From assembly GCA_017305935.1 (NCBI GenBank), contig JAFKJU010000026.1, positions 26,058 through 90,057 on the forward strand: a stretch of 64,000 nucleotides of DNA, read 5' to 3'. Position 1 is the stretch's first letter, and every line of letters starts with the position of its first letter. A model generated the notes under the pieces. The model saw only the letters and a list, made by a program, of their open reading frames with translations. It had not been told where the DNA came from and did no database searches. Positions 9,040 through 17,382 of the stretch are shown here, in pieces. The DNA is from Hyphomicrobiales bacterium. GTDB taxonomy: Bacteria; Pseudomonadota; Alphaproteobacteria; Rhizobiales; Rhizobiaceae. Position numbers and translations under genes: made by a program.

Positions 9040-11109
9040 ATGGCGGCGGCGCATCTCGAAAAACTCAACGACCGGCAACGCGAAGCCGTCGAGCACGGTA
9101 TCGGCCTGCCGGATGGAAAGATCGGCGGTCCGCTGCTGATCATCGCTGGTGCGGGGAGCGGCAAGACCAACACGCTGGCGCACCGCGTCGCCCATCTGAT
9201 CGTCAACGGCGCCGATCCGCGACGCATCCTGCTGATGACCTTTTCGCGCCGCGCTGCGTCCGAAATGGCGCGCCGGGTGCAGCGCATCTGCCGGCAGGTG
9301 CTCGGCGACAACGCCGCCATCATGACCGACGCGCTCGCCTGGGCCGGCACCTTCCATGGCATCGGCGCCCGGCTCTTGCGCATGTATGCCGAGCAGATCG
9401 GTCTCAGTGTCGATTTTACGATCCATGATCGCGAGGACAGCGCCGACCTGATGAACCTCGTTCGGCATGACCTTGGCTTTTCCGCCAAGCAGAGCCGGTT
9501 CCCCACAAAGAGCACCTGCATCGCCATCTATTCCCGCGTCGTAAATTCCGAGGCTTCGATCAAGGAGATCCTGAAGTCCTCGTATCCGTGGGTGCTCGAA
9601 TGGGAGGAGGAGTTGAAGCAGCTCTTCGCCGCCTACGTTGAAGCCAAGCAGGCGCAGAACGTTCTGGATTACGACGATTTGTTGCTCTACTGGGCGCAGA
9701 TGGTTTCCGAGCCGGAGCTGGCCGAGGACGTCGGCAACCGCTTCGACCACATCCTCGTCGATGAATACCAGGACACCAATCGCCTGCAGGCATCTATCCT
9801 GATGTCTCTCGCGCCCGGCGGCCGCGGTCTGACGGTCGTGGGCGACGATGCCCAATCGATCTATTCTTTTCGGGCAGCGACCATCCGCAACATCCTGGAT
9901 TTTCCGCAGGAGTTCGCACCGAAGCCCGCAGACGTCATCACACTCGACCGGAACTATCGTTCGACCCAGCCGATCCTGGCCGCGGCCAATGCCGTCATCG
10001 AACTGGCACGCGAGCGCTATACGAAAAACCTCTGGACGGAGCGCGCCTCCGAGCAACGGCCGATGCTGGTCACCGTCAAGGACGAGGTCGACCAAGCCGC
10101 CTACATCGTCGATCAGGTGCTGGCCAATCGCGAGATCGGCATGACGCTGAAACAGCAGGCCGTGCTGTTCCGAACCTCGAGCCACAGCAGCGCGCTGGAG
10201 ATCGAGCTCACGCGGAAAAACATTCCTTTCGTCAAATTCGGCGGTCTCAAGTTCCTCGACGCCGCGCATGTCAAGGACATGCTGGCGGTCATGCGGTTCG
10301 CTCAGAATCCGCGCGACCGGGTTGCCGGCTTCCGTGTGCTGAAGCTATTGCCCGGTATCGGACCGCAGACGGCCGGCAAGATCCTAGACACGATTGCCGC
10401 CGACCCCGAGCCCTTGCAGTCGCTGGCCGAAATCCCGCCGCCGGCCAAGACCGGTGACGACTGGCCAGCGTTCATCATGCTGGTCACGGCGCTGCGAAAG
10501 GCCGAAGCGGGCTGGCCGGCGGAGATCGGTACGGTGCGGATGTGGTACGAGCCGCATCTCGAACGCATTCATGAGGATGCCGACACCCGCAAGGATGACC
10601 TGCTCCAGCTGGAACAGATCGCCGGCGGCTATGCCAGCCGCGAACGTTTTCTCACGGAATTGACGTTGGACCCGCCGGACGCCACCAGCGACCAGGCCGG
10701 CGTACCGCTGCTCGATGAGGACTATCTGATCTTGAGCACGATCCATTCGGCCAAGGGGCAGGAGTGGCGCGCGGTGTTCATGCTCAATGTCGTCGACGGC
10801 TGCATCCCGTCCGATCTTGGCACCGGCTCTACCCCTGAACTCGAGGAAGAACGGCGCCTGCTTTACGTCGGCATGACGCGGGCGCGCGACAACCTCACGC
10901 TGATCACGCCGCAGCGGTTTTTTACGAGCGGGCAAAACGCCAGGGGCGACCGACACGTCACCGCTGCGCGAACACGCTTCATCCCAGCCACCCTCCTCCA
11001 GTTCTTCGAGGTGGAGGGCTGGCCGAAGGTGGGTGCTTCCGCCAGCGAGCAGAGCACGCGCCAGGTCCGCGTCGATATCGGTGCGCGGATGCGATCGATG
11101 TGGAAATGA
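9040..11109 (+). CDS. UvrD/PcrA-like superfamily 1 DNA helicase
   Basis: 689 residues, 3'-5' helicase family. Walker A AGAGSGKT is at 36-43, motif II VDEYQDTN near 245, motif III GDDAQSIYSFRA near 268, and motif VI LLYVGMTRARDNLTLI near 605. It should unwind DNA or strip proteins during repair; the precise branch (UvrD, PcrA or Rep) cannot be fixed by eye. It is divergent from imuA, sharing the region with the LexA box, and is followed after three bases by dinB, so the two are co-transcribed. This pairing suggests a helicase dedicated to translesion synthesis. The chromosome should carry the housekeeping uvrD. Confidence 0.92.
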   Translation: MAAAHLEKLNDRQREAVEHGIGLPDGKIGGPLLIIAGAGSGKTNTLAHRVAHLIVNGADPRRILLMTFSRRAASEMARRVQRICRQVLGDNAAIMTDALAWAGTFHGIGARLLRMYAEQIGLSVDFTIHDREDSADLMNLVRHDLGFSAKQSRFPTKSTCIAIYSRVVNSEASIKEILKSSYPWVLEWEEELKQLFAAYVEAKQAQNVLDYDDLLLYWAQMVSEPELAEDVGNRFDHILVDEYQDTNRLQASILMSLAPGGRGLTVVGDDAQSIYSFRAATIRNILDFPQEFAPKPADVITLDRNYRSTQPILAAANAVIELARERYTKNLWTERASEQRPMLVTVKDEVDQAAYIVDQVLANREIGMTLKQQAVLFRTSSHSSALEIELTRKNIPFVKFGGLKFLDAAHVKDMLAVMRFAQNPRDRVAGFRVLKLLPGIGPQTAGKILDTIAADPEPLQSLAEIPPPAKTGDDWPAFIMLVTALRKAEAGWPAEIGTVRMWYEPHLERIHEDADTRKDDLLQLEQIAGGYASRERFLTELTLDPPDATSDQAGVPLLDEDYLILSTIHSAKGQEWRAVFMLNVVDGCIPSDLGTGSTPELEEERRLLYVGMTRARDNLTLITPQRFFTSGQNARGDRHVTAARTRFIPATLLQFFEVEGWPKVGASASEQSTRQVRVDIGARMRSMWK

Positions 11110-11112
11110 GCC

Positions 11113-12234
11113 ATGCAGCCCGTCACATCGGCCGAGATAGAGGAGCAGAATGCGGAGCACGAGGAGCGCGTCCGGCGCATCATCCATGTCGACATGGATG
11201 CATTTTACGCCTCCGTCGAACAACGGGATAATCCCGAACTGCGGGGTAAACCCGTTGCTGTCGGCGGTTCGGCCGCCCGTGGCGTCGTGGCGGCTGCAAG
11301 CTATGAGGCCCGCGCCTTTGGTGTGCGATCCGCCCTCCCCTCGATCACCGCCAAGCGGCGCTGTCCTGATCTGATCTTCGTTCCGCCGCGCTTCGACGTC
11401 TATCGAGCTGTTTCATCGCAGATCCATGCGATCTTCGCCGAGCATACCGATCTGATCGAACCCTTGTCGCTCGACGAAGCCTACCTCGATGTCACCGACA
11501 ATAAGCAGGGCATTCCGGTCGCGACCGAGATCGCCACCAGGATCCGCGCCCGCATCAAGGAAGTCACCGGCCTCAACGCCTCCGCCGGGATTTCCTATTG
11601 CAAGTTTCTGGCAAAAATGGCCTCGGATCTCAACAAGCCCAATGGCCAGGCCGTTATCACGCCCAAGCACGGTCCCGCCTTTGTCGAGGCGCTGGCCGTT
11701 AAGAAGTTTCACGGCGTCGGGCCGGCGACTGCGGCCAAAATGGAGCGGCTCGGCATCCTGACGGGCGCAGACCTCAAAGCGAAATCCCTGACCTACCTGC
11801 AGCAGCATTTCGGCAAGTCGGGCGCCTGGTATTACAATGTCGCCCGCGGTATCGATCATCGGTTGGTCCAGCCGGATCGGCCACGCAAGTCAGTGGGTGT
11901 CGAAGATACGTTTACGGTCGATATCTTCGACCGGGAGGCCGCCCGCGCGGAAATCACGCCGCTCGCTGCGGAGGTCTGGCGCCGTAGCGAAGACAAGGGC
12001 CTCCATGGCCGCACGGTGACGCTGAAGGTGACATATGCCGATTTCCAGAAAATCACCCGCAGCCGAACATCGATCGCGCCGTTTGCGACGGCAGATGAAC
12101 TCGAAGCCGCGGCTCGCGCGCTTCTCGACCCGTTGTTCCCGTCTGTGAAAGGGATTCGTCTGCTCGGGGTGACACTCTCGTCCTTTGTCGACGACGAGGA
12201 GAACGATACGGATCAGCTTACGCTTCAGATTTAG
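11113..12234 (+). CDS. dinB: DNA polymerase IV (DinB), Y-family translesion polymerase
   Basis: 373 residues. The catalytic acids are intact: HVDMDAFYASVEQ gives Asp27 and Asp29, and LSLDEAYLD gives Asp121 and Glu122. The palm and fingers are followed by a helix-hairpin-helix thumb (FHGVGPATAAKMERLGI) and the little-finger domain after about residue 240. It should insert nucleotides opposite damaged bases without proofreading. It is separated from the helicase gene by three bases and followed by the SRAP gene about 100 bases on. With dnaE2, the window holds two error-prone polymerases. Confidence 0.95.
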   Translation: MQPVTSAEIEEQNAEHEERVRRIIHVDMDAFYASVEQRDNPELRGKPVAVGGSAARGVVAAASYEARAFGVRSALPSITAKRRCPDLIFVPPRFDVYRAVSSQIHAIFAEHTDLIEPLSLDEAYLDVTDNKQGIPVATEIATRIRARIKEVTGLNASAGISYCKFLAKMASDLNKPNGQAVITPKHGPAFVEALAVKKFHGVGPATAAKMERLGILTGADLKAKSLTYLQQHFGKSGAWYYNVARGIDHRLVQPDRPRKSVGVEDTFTVDIFDREAARAEITPLAAEVWRRSEDKGLHGRTVTLKVTYADFQKITRSRTSIAPFATADELEAAARALLDPLFPSVKGIRLLGVTLSSFVDDEENDTDQLTLQI

Positions 12235-12338
12235 ACGATCGCGCATGGATCCTGGTTCGACATGTCGAAATCCGCCCCAGCCGCGTTACATTGCCATCGG
12301 ATCGGATAGAGATGCCGACGCCGTCGGCCGGAGGGACC

Positions 12339-12929
12339 ATGTGCAACGATTACAGGCTAATGGTCGAACTGGCCTCAGTCATCGAAGAGTTCGAGCACCT
12401 CAAAATCAAGATCCGGTTTCCGGAGGGACGCCCCAATATCGAGGCGCGCGAGGATATCAAGATCACCGATACCGCGCCGATCGTTCGCACGGCCGCGGGC
12501 GAGCGTGGGGTCGGCGAGTTGGTGCAGCGCCGGTGGAGCTGGCCGAGCCCGACCAAGAAGCCGGTCTATAATTTCCGGTCGGAGGGCCGCGAGTTCAATT
12601 CGAACCGGGCCCTCGTCATTGCTGATGCCTTCTTCGAATTCACAACGCCAGAGGATCCGAAAAAGAAGCGGAAAAACAAATGGATGTTCCGGAAGGCGAA
12701 CGAGCCGATCTTCGCGATCGCCGGCATCTGGCGCGAGACGGAGGAGGTTGGCGAAGCTTTCACCATGCTGACCATGGAGCCCGGTCCCGATATTGCGCCA
12801 TACCACGACCGGCAGATCGTCATCCTCGAGCGCGACGCCTGGGCAGACTGGCTTGACCCTTCGGTTTCAGCCAAGTCGCTGATCAAGCCGCTCCCGGCCG
12901 GCTCCCTTTCCGTGAAGCAGGTCGGCTGA
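12339..12929 (+). CDS. SRAP-domain (YedK/HMCES) abasic-site processing protein
   Basis: 196 residues. The start at 12339, with GGAGGG before it, puts Cys at position 2 (MCNDYRL), the catalytic residue that forms a thiazolidine crosslink with abasic sites in single-stranded DNA once Met is removed. The NFRSEGREF segment, the DAFFEF segment and PYHDRQIVIL (active-site His) match the SRAP fold. The family shields AP sites at stalled forks, which suits the neighbouring SOS and AP-endonuclease genes. It overlaps the next gene by one base. Upstream in-frame starts would bury Cys2 and are rejected. Confidence 0.93.
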   Translation: MCNDYRLMVELASVIEEFEHLKIKIRFPEGRPNIEAREDIKITDTAPIVRTAAGERGVGELVQRRWSWPSPTKKPVYNFRSEGREFNSNRALVIADAFFEFTTPEDPKKKRKNKWMFRKANEPIFAIAGIWRETEEVGEAFTMLTMEPGPDIAPYHDRQIVILERDAWADWLDPSVSAKSLIKPLPAGSLSVKQVG

Positions 12930-13186
12930 TGCGCTTCTCCTTCCCGCATAGCCATGCCTTTCCCGGCGGCGAGGTCCGGGTCGAGGATGCCGAAGCTGCA
13001 GAAGGCATGTGCGTGGTCGAGTTCGGCGACGGCATCGCCATGATCGGCGAATGGCATCCGGATGGGAACGACATTCACCTTTCCGTCCCGGCCTATCGCA
13101 CCGCTCGCGGCACGGATGTCGATGCGCGCCGCTGGCGGCTCGTCAGGGACAAGGCCGGAACCTGGCGCTCGCGGCGATCGGCGTAA
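12929..13186 (+). CDS. Conserved small protein coupled to the SRAP gene
   Basis: 85 residues, no recognised family. The sequence alternates strands and turns (EGMCVVEFGDGIAMIGEWHP) and ends in a basic tail (RRWRLVRDKAGTWRSRRSA), so a small beta protein with a basic end is likely. It starts inside the stop codon of the SRAP gene (TGATG), which implies translational coupling and a shared role. A hairpin that can end transcription follows within 40 bases, so it closes the helicase-dinB-SRAP unit if that is one transcript. Confidence 0.65.
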   Translation: MRFSFPHSHAFPGGEVRVEDAEAAEGMCVVEFGDGIAMIGEWHPDGNDIHLSVPAYRTARGTDVDARRWRLVRDKAGTWRSRRSA

Positions 13187-13205
13187 TCGCACCCGCCGAG
13201 AACCC

Positions 13206-13253
13206 CTCCCCGAAATGACGAAGGGCGCTCGACCCTTTCGGGGAGCGCCCTTC
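13206..13253. terminator. Overlapping, mutually exclusive hairpins between convergent genes
   Basis: Stem 1 pairs CTCCCCGAAA (13206-13215) with TTTCGGGGAG (13236-13245). Stem 2 pairs GAAGGGCGCTC (13220-13230) with GAGCGCCCTTC (13243-13253). They share bases 13243-13245 and interleave, so they cannot form together. The site lies between two convergent genes and probably acts as a terminator in both directions, although a T-run is lacking. Confidence 0.6.
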
Positions 13254-13302
13254 TGACCCGGACGACTGCGAACGCGCGACCGATATCGTCGCTGCAGGCA
13301 GG

Positions 13303-13554
13303 TCATCGATGACGGGCAGTGAGCGATAGATGGGGAAAGGCATCCGGGTAATCAAGGCCGTCGGGATTGCCAATCGCCTGCACCGGTGCATCGAGGCACG
13401 CATCGCAGATGCCGCAGCCATCCTCGTCCATCGCCTGACCTGCCTGCCCGCAACAGATGCAGGCAGCCGCAGGGCGGCCAGCGTGCTCGCACCGGCGTGG
13501 CAGCATGATCTCGGCGGCGGGGTCAAAAAGGGTATCGATGGGAATTGTCTTCAT
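13303..13554 (-). CDS. Small cysteine-rich, probably zinc-binding protein
   Basis: 83 residues from ATG 13554, which has GGAGA upstream; a longer reading from further up is less likely. The centre is rich in Cys: RRCEHAGRPAAACICCGQAG, then EDGCGICDACLD, giving several CxxC pairs and a His that could hold one or two zinc ions. No known family was recognised. It faces the SRAP unit convergently and is divergent from exonuclease III, so it is probably a separate transcript. A small nucleic-acid-binding or regulatory role is only a guess. Confidence 0.6.
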   Translation of the reverse strand: MKTIPIDTLFDPAAEIMLPRRCEHAGRPAAACICCGQAGQAMDEDGCGICDACLDAPVQAIGNPDGLDYPDAFPHLSLTARHR

Positions 13555-13734
13555 CGCGGTCGTCTCCAACGATCTTGAGCACAGATAGGGGCGCTCAAAT
13601 TCTTTGCAATGGCAGGGAAAGACGCCCAGAGCGATCAAGTTGCCGCACACGTCCCTGGAGCTTCAAAGCGCGGGGAACCTTTGTAATTCCGGGACGGTTT
13701 TCCCTCGAACCATCGCCCCGCCCGGAGCAGCTTC

Positions 13735-14517
13735 GTGAAACTCGCCACCTACAACGTCAACGGCATCAACGGCCGGCTTCCAGTCCTTCTGCGATGGCTG
13801 GAAGAAGACGCGCCCGACATCGTCTGCCTGCAGGAACTCAAATCGCCGGACGAGCGCTTTCCCCGGCGCGAACTTCAGCGAATGGGATACGAGGCCGTCT
13901 GGCATGGACAGAAAAGTTGGAACGGTGTCGCGATCCTCGCCAGGGATGCAACCCCGATCCTGACGCGCCGCGGCCTGCCCGGCGATCCCGACGACAGCCA
14001 CAGCCGCTATATCGAGGCCGCCGTCGACGGCATCCTGGTCGGCTGCCTCTACCTGCCGAACGGCAATCCGGCGCCAGGTCCCAAATTCGACTACAAGCTG
14101 CGTTGGTTCGAGCGGTTGCAGACCTACGCGGCCGACCTTCTGGCCCTCGATCTTCCCGCCGCGCTGATCGGCGATTTCAATGTCATGCCGACGGATCTCG
14201 ACGTTTATGCGCCGGAGCGCTGGCGCGACGATGCGCTGTTCCGCCCGGAGGTCCGGAAAGCCTATGCGGACCTTCTCGCCCAAGGCTGGACCGACGCCAT
14301 CCGCCAGCTGCATCCGAAGGAGCGCATCTACACCTTCTGGAAATACTGGCGGAACTCCTTCGAGCGCGACGCGGGCCTGCGCATCGACCATTTTCTCCTC
14401 AGTCCGACGCTGGCGCCCTGGCTCAGGAAGGCGAACGTCCGGCGTGGCCCACGAGGCTGGGAGCACACGAGCGACCATGCACCGGTCATGATCGAGATAG
14501 AGCCACCATCGGATTGA
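13735..14517 (+). CDS. xthA: Exonuclease III / AP endonuclease (ExoA-XthA family)
   Basis: 260 residues, typical for the family, which cleaves DNA at abasic sites and degrades 3' ends. The endonuclease-exonuclease-phosphatase fold is complete: N-terminal LATYNVNGINGRL, Glu34 in CLQELKSPD, IGDFNVMPTDLD in the middle, LRIDHFLLSP, and the terminal SDHAPV with catalytic Asp-His. The start is GTG 13735 with GGAG seven bases upstream. It is convergent with the next gene, two bases apart. It belongs functionally with the SRAP and NHEJ genes around it. A chromosomal copy almost certainly exists too. Confidence 0.94.
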   Translation: MKLATYNVNGINGRLPVLLRWLEEDAPDIVCLQELKSPDERFPRRELQRMGYEAVWHGQKSWNGVAILARDATPILTRRGLPGDPDDSHSRYIEAAVDGILVGCLYLPNGNPAPGPKFDYKLRWFERLQTYAADLLALDLPAALIGDFNVMPTDLDVYAPERWRDDALFRPEVRKAYADLLAQGWTDAIRQLHPKERIYTFWKYWRNSFERDAGLRIDHFLLSPTLAPWLRKANVRRGPRGWEHTSDHAPVMIEIEPPSD

Positions 14518-14519
14518 GT

Positions 14520-15401
14520 TCAGGAGGAAGTGGGTCGAGTCGCCCGACGCTCGCGCGCCCTCGCCGTTCGACGCGCCTCACGCAACTCCTCAAGAGTCGG
14601 TAGCCACCAGTCACGTCGGCGTTCTTGTTCTCCCGGTTCGACCTTCGACGGCCAGGTGTGGACAAGTTCGTCCAACGAAGGCGTTCGCCATGTGGCCCAG
14701 ACATGGTCCTCGAGAAGACCCGGATAGAGTTCGGCGATCTCTTCGCGCTCGACCAGCTCGCCATTGCTGTGGCTCACCACGACAATCCCGTAGGCCGTCG
14801 TCGCAATCGGCCGATCCAGCGGTGGCAGATCGTCGGCGGGAAGCGGGATGCGCCGGCGCTTGCGTTCGGCCGCCCGCAGGCGGGAGGTCCTCTCCTTGTC
14901 CGTCCCCTTACGCGCCTCGGCGCGCTTGCGCCTTTCTTCAGGCTCGCACCGCTGTGCTTCCGTCTCAATGACCTGCCAGCGGTCAACGAGATCCTCATAG
15001 GAGGCGAAAGGCACCCGCCAGGCCTTGTTGTCGCCGTCCCAACGGGCGAAGGGCACTTGGCGGATTTCCTCGACCAGCTTGCGCGAATAGGGCGTCTTGA
15101 TGCGAAACCCTTCTCTGTCGACGCCAAGATAGGGGCTGAGGATCGGCTCGAACGCGAAGGCATCCCTGCCCTTCGCATCGGCATACGGATCGATACGGGA
15201 CTCTTCCTTTGCCAACCAGCGATCAATACGGCGGCGCGCCGTCGTACCGGGAACGATCCACGCCTTCCGCCGGTCACTCCAGCGAGCACGAGGAAACGCC
15301 TCGCGAAACCGCTGCACCGTCATCCGGTCGAACGGAAACGAGATAGCGGCGCGGTCGTCGTCCTCCGTGGCGTCCTGGCCAATGTCGTCACCGTCGACCA
15401 T
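14520..15401 (-). CDS. Protein with two HARP-like repeats, function unknown
   Basis: 293 residues from ATG 15401, which follows GGAAGG; a start up to 29 codons earlier is possible. Two similar segments, FREAFPRARWSDRRKAWIVP (about 30-75) and IRQVPFARWDGDNKAWRVPF (about 110-160), each fit the pattern of basic residue, RWD/RWS, KAW and hydrophobic end seen in HARP-like modules of SMARCAL1-type helicases. A long charged region follows. The helicase itself is absent. Placed between exonuclease III and the Ku genes, divergent from Ku, it is probably a DNA-structure-binding repair factor; that role is inferred. Confidence 0.6.
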   Translation of the reverse strand: MVDGDDIGQDATEDDDRAAISFPFDRMTVQRFREAFPRARWSDRRKAWIVPGTTARRRIDRWLAKEESRIDPYADAKGRDAFAFEPILSPYLGVDREGFRIKTPYSRKLVEEIRQVPFARWDGDNKAWRVPFASYEDLVDRWQVIETEAQRCEPEERRKRAEARKGTDKERTSRLRAAERKRRRIPLPADDLPPLDRPIATTAYGIVVVSHSNGELVEREEIAELYPGLLEDHVWATWRTPSLDELVHTWPSKVEPGEQERRRDWWLPTLEELREARRTARARERRATRPTSS

Positions 15402-15600
15402 CCCATTGCCTTCCAGTTGCGATGCCCAAGAAACGCACGCCAGCTCGAAAAGATGCAGCGAATCAAAGGCATGATCGAGACTCGTCAAAAGCGAAGAAGA
15501 GGAGGCCTAAGTTATTGATTTCCGATTCTTTTCGACTCGGAACAAATTCGCAAGTGATTCGCTTGACTCGCTTTGGTTGCGTCGAGTCGGGAGTATCGAG

Positions 15601-16506
15601 ATGGCCGGTCATCGTGCCCAGTGGAAGGGTTTCATCAAATTCGGCGAGGTCAGTTGCGGTGTCGGCCTCTATACGGCGGCCAGCACGTCCGAGCGCATCT
15701 CGTTCCACACGATCAACAAAAAGACCGGCAATCGCGTCAACCGCGTTTTCATCGACAGCGACACCGGCAAGGAGGTCGAGCGGGAGGACCAGACCAAGGG
15801 CTTCGAGATCGAGGACGGCCAGTACATCATGATCGATCCGGAGGAGGTGGCGGCGACCATTCCCTACAGCAACAAGACGCTGCAGATCGAGGCATTCATC
15901 TCCTGCTCCGATGTCGACGACGTCTATTTTGACAAGCCTTACTATCTCGTACCAACCGACCGGGTTTCTTCGGACGCCTTCACCGCGCTGCGTGATGCGA
16001 TGGAAAAGTCGAAGGTCGCTGCAGTTGCCCGCACCGTCCTGTTTCGCCGCATGCGCACCGTGCTGATCCGTACCCATGGCAAGGGCCTGATCGCTACGAC
16101 GATGCAATATGACTACGAGGTCCGCTCCTCTGAAAAGGCCTTCGACGAGATACCGAAGCTGCGGATCAAGGGCGAGATGCTGGATCTCGCCAAGCACATC
16201 ATTGCCACCAAGAAGGGAACCTTCGATCCGGCCGCGTTCGACGATCGCTATGAAGCGGCCGTCGCGGAGTTGGTGAAGGCGAAGATCGAAGGCAAGGCTC
16301 CGCCGAAGCGTAAGGAAATCAAGGTGTCCAAGCCCGACGATCTGCTGGCCGCCTTGCGCGAAAGTGCCAGGATGCTGAAGGCCGACGAAGACACGCCGAA
16401 ACGCTCCGCCGCAAATGCCAACAAGGGCACCGGCCGCAAGCCGGCGGCCCGCGCCACCGCGTCGAAGGCGCGGAGCCCAGCGGCCGCTCAGCGCAAAGCC
16501 GGTTGA
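15601..16506 (+). CDS. ku: Ku protein, first paralogue (NHEJ end binding)
   Basis: 301 residues. The bacterial Ku core is plain: AQWKGFIKFGEVSCGVGLY at the start, RISFHTINKKTGNRVNRVFI, then TKGFEIEDGQYIMIDPEE and KPYYLVPTDR. Ku rings encircle broken DNA ends and recruit LigD in non-homologous end joining. A basic C-terminal tail rich in Lys, Ala and Pro (after about 250) may aid DNA binding. The start is ATG 15601. It sits 11 bases upstream of a second ku gene. Rhizobia often carry several ku genes, and such neighbours may form a heterodimer, as described for Sinorhizobium meliloti; this is inferred here. Confidence 0.95.
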   Translation: MAGHRAQWKGFIKFGEVSCGVGLYTAASTSERISFHTINKKTGNRVNRVFIDSDTGKEVEREDQTKGFEIEDGQYIMIDPEEVAATIPYSNKTLQIEAFISCSDVDDVYFDKPYYLVPTDRVSSDAFTALRDAMEKSKVAAVARTVLFRRMRTVLIRTHGKGLIATTMQYDYEVRSSEKAFDEIPKLRIKGEMLDLAKHIIATKKGTFDPAAFDDRYEAAVAELVKAKIEGKAPPKRKEIKVSKPDDLLAALRESARMLKADEDTPKRSAANANKGTGRKPAARATASKARSPAAAQRKAG

Positions 16507-16517
16507 GGAGATAGACC

Positions 16518-17327
16518 ATGGCATCGCGCCCTTACTGGAAAGGCTATCTGAAGCTCTCACTCGTCACCTGCCCCGTCTCGATGTCGCCGGCGACGTCGGA
16601 GTCTGAGAAGGTCCGGTTTCACACCTTGAACAGGGAGACCGGCAACCGCGTCGTCTCGCAGTATGTCGATGCCGTCACCAGGAAGCCGGTGAAGGATGAG
16701 GACGAGGTGAAGGGTTATGCCCGCGGCGAGAACGACTATATCCTTCTCACCGACGACGAGCTGGATGCGGTGGCGCTCGACACGGTGAAGACGATCGACA
16801 TCGACAAGTTCGTGCCGCGCGACAGCATCGAATGGATCTATCTGGAAAAGCCGCATTATCTCGTGCCCGACGATCCGGTTGGCCACGAAGCCTTCGCCGT
16901 CATCCGCGACGCCATGGCGTCGGACAAGGTCTTTGGCGTGTCACGTCTGGTGATCGGCCGGCGCGAGCGGGCCGTCGTGCTGGAGCCGCGCGGCGAAGGC
17001 ATCGTGCTTTGGTCATTGCGCTTCGGCGACGAGGTGCGGCCGGAGGAATCCTATTTCGAGGATATCGACGGAAAGTCCGATCCCGAACTTGTTCCTCTCG
17101 TCCAGAAGTTCATCAAGCAGCACACGAAGACCTGGTCGCCGGACATGGTCTCCGATCCCGTTCAGGACGCGCTGCTCGACATCATCGCCAAAAAGAAGAA
17201 GGCGCTGAAGCCGTCGAGGGAAGGCAAGGCCAAAGGTGAGGACCGGCCGTCAGGCGGCAACGTCATCGATATCATGGATGCGCTGCGCAAGAGCCTCGCC
17301 GGCGAAAAAGGTAAGCGCGCCTCCTGA
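16518..17327 (+). CDS. ku: Ku protein, second paralogue (NHEJ end binding)
   Basis: 269 residues, same fold as the preceding gene: RPYWKGYLKLSLVTCPVSM, KVRFHTLNRETGNRVVSQYV, VKGYARGENDYILLTDDEL and KPHYLVPDDPVG line up with Ku1 along their length. It is shorter and lacks the long Ala-Lys tail. The C-terminus (NVIDIMDALRKSL) resembles the LigD-contacting end of bacterial Ku. It is 11 bases behind ku1 with GAGGAG before the ATG, so the two proteins are made together. The DNA ligase gene follows after 55 bases. Confidence 0.95.
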   Translation: MASRPYWKGYLKLSLVTCPVSMSPATSESEKVRFHTLNRETGNRVVSQYVDAVTRKPVKDEDEVKGYARGENDYILLTDDELDAVALDTVKTIDIDKFVPRDSIEWIYLEKPHYLVPDDPVGHEAFAVIRDAMASDKVFGVSRLVIGRRERAVVLEPRGEGIVLWSLRFGDEVRPEESYFEDIDGKSDPELVPLVQKFIKQHTKTWSPDMVSDPVQDALLDIIAKKKKALKPSREGKAKGEDRPSGGNVIDIMDALRKSLAGEKGKRAS

Positions 17328-17382
17328 AATCGTCGCATGGGTCGCCTATGTCTGTTTCCTCTCGCACGCGTGATGGATCTCC

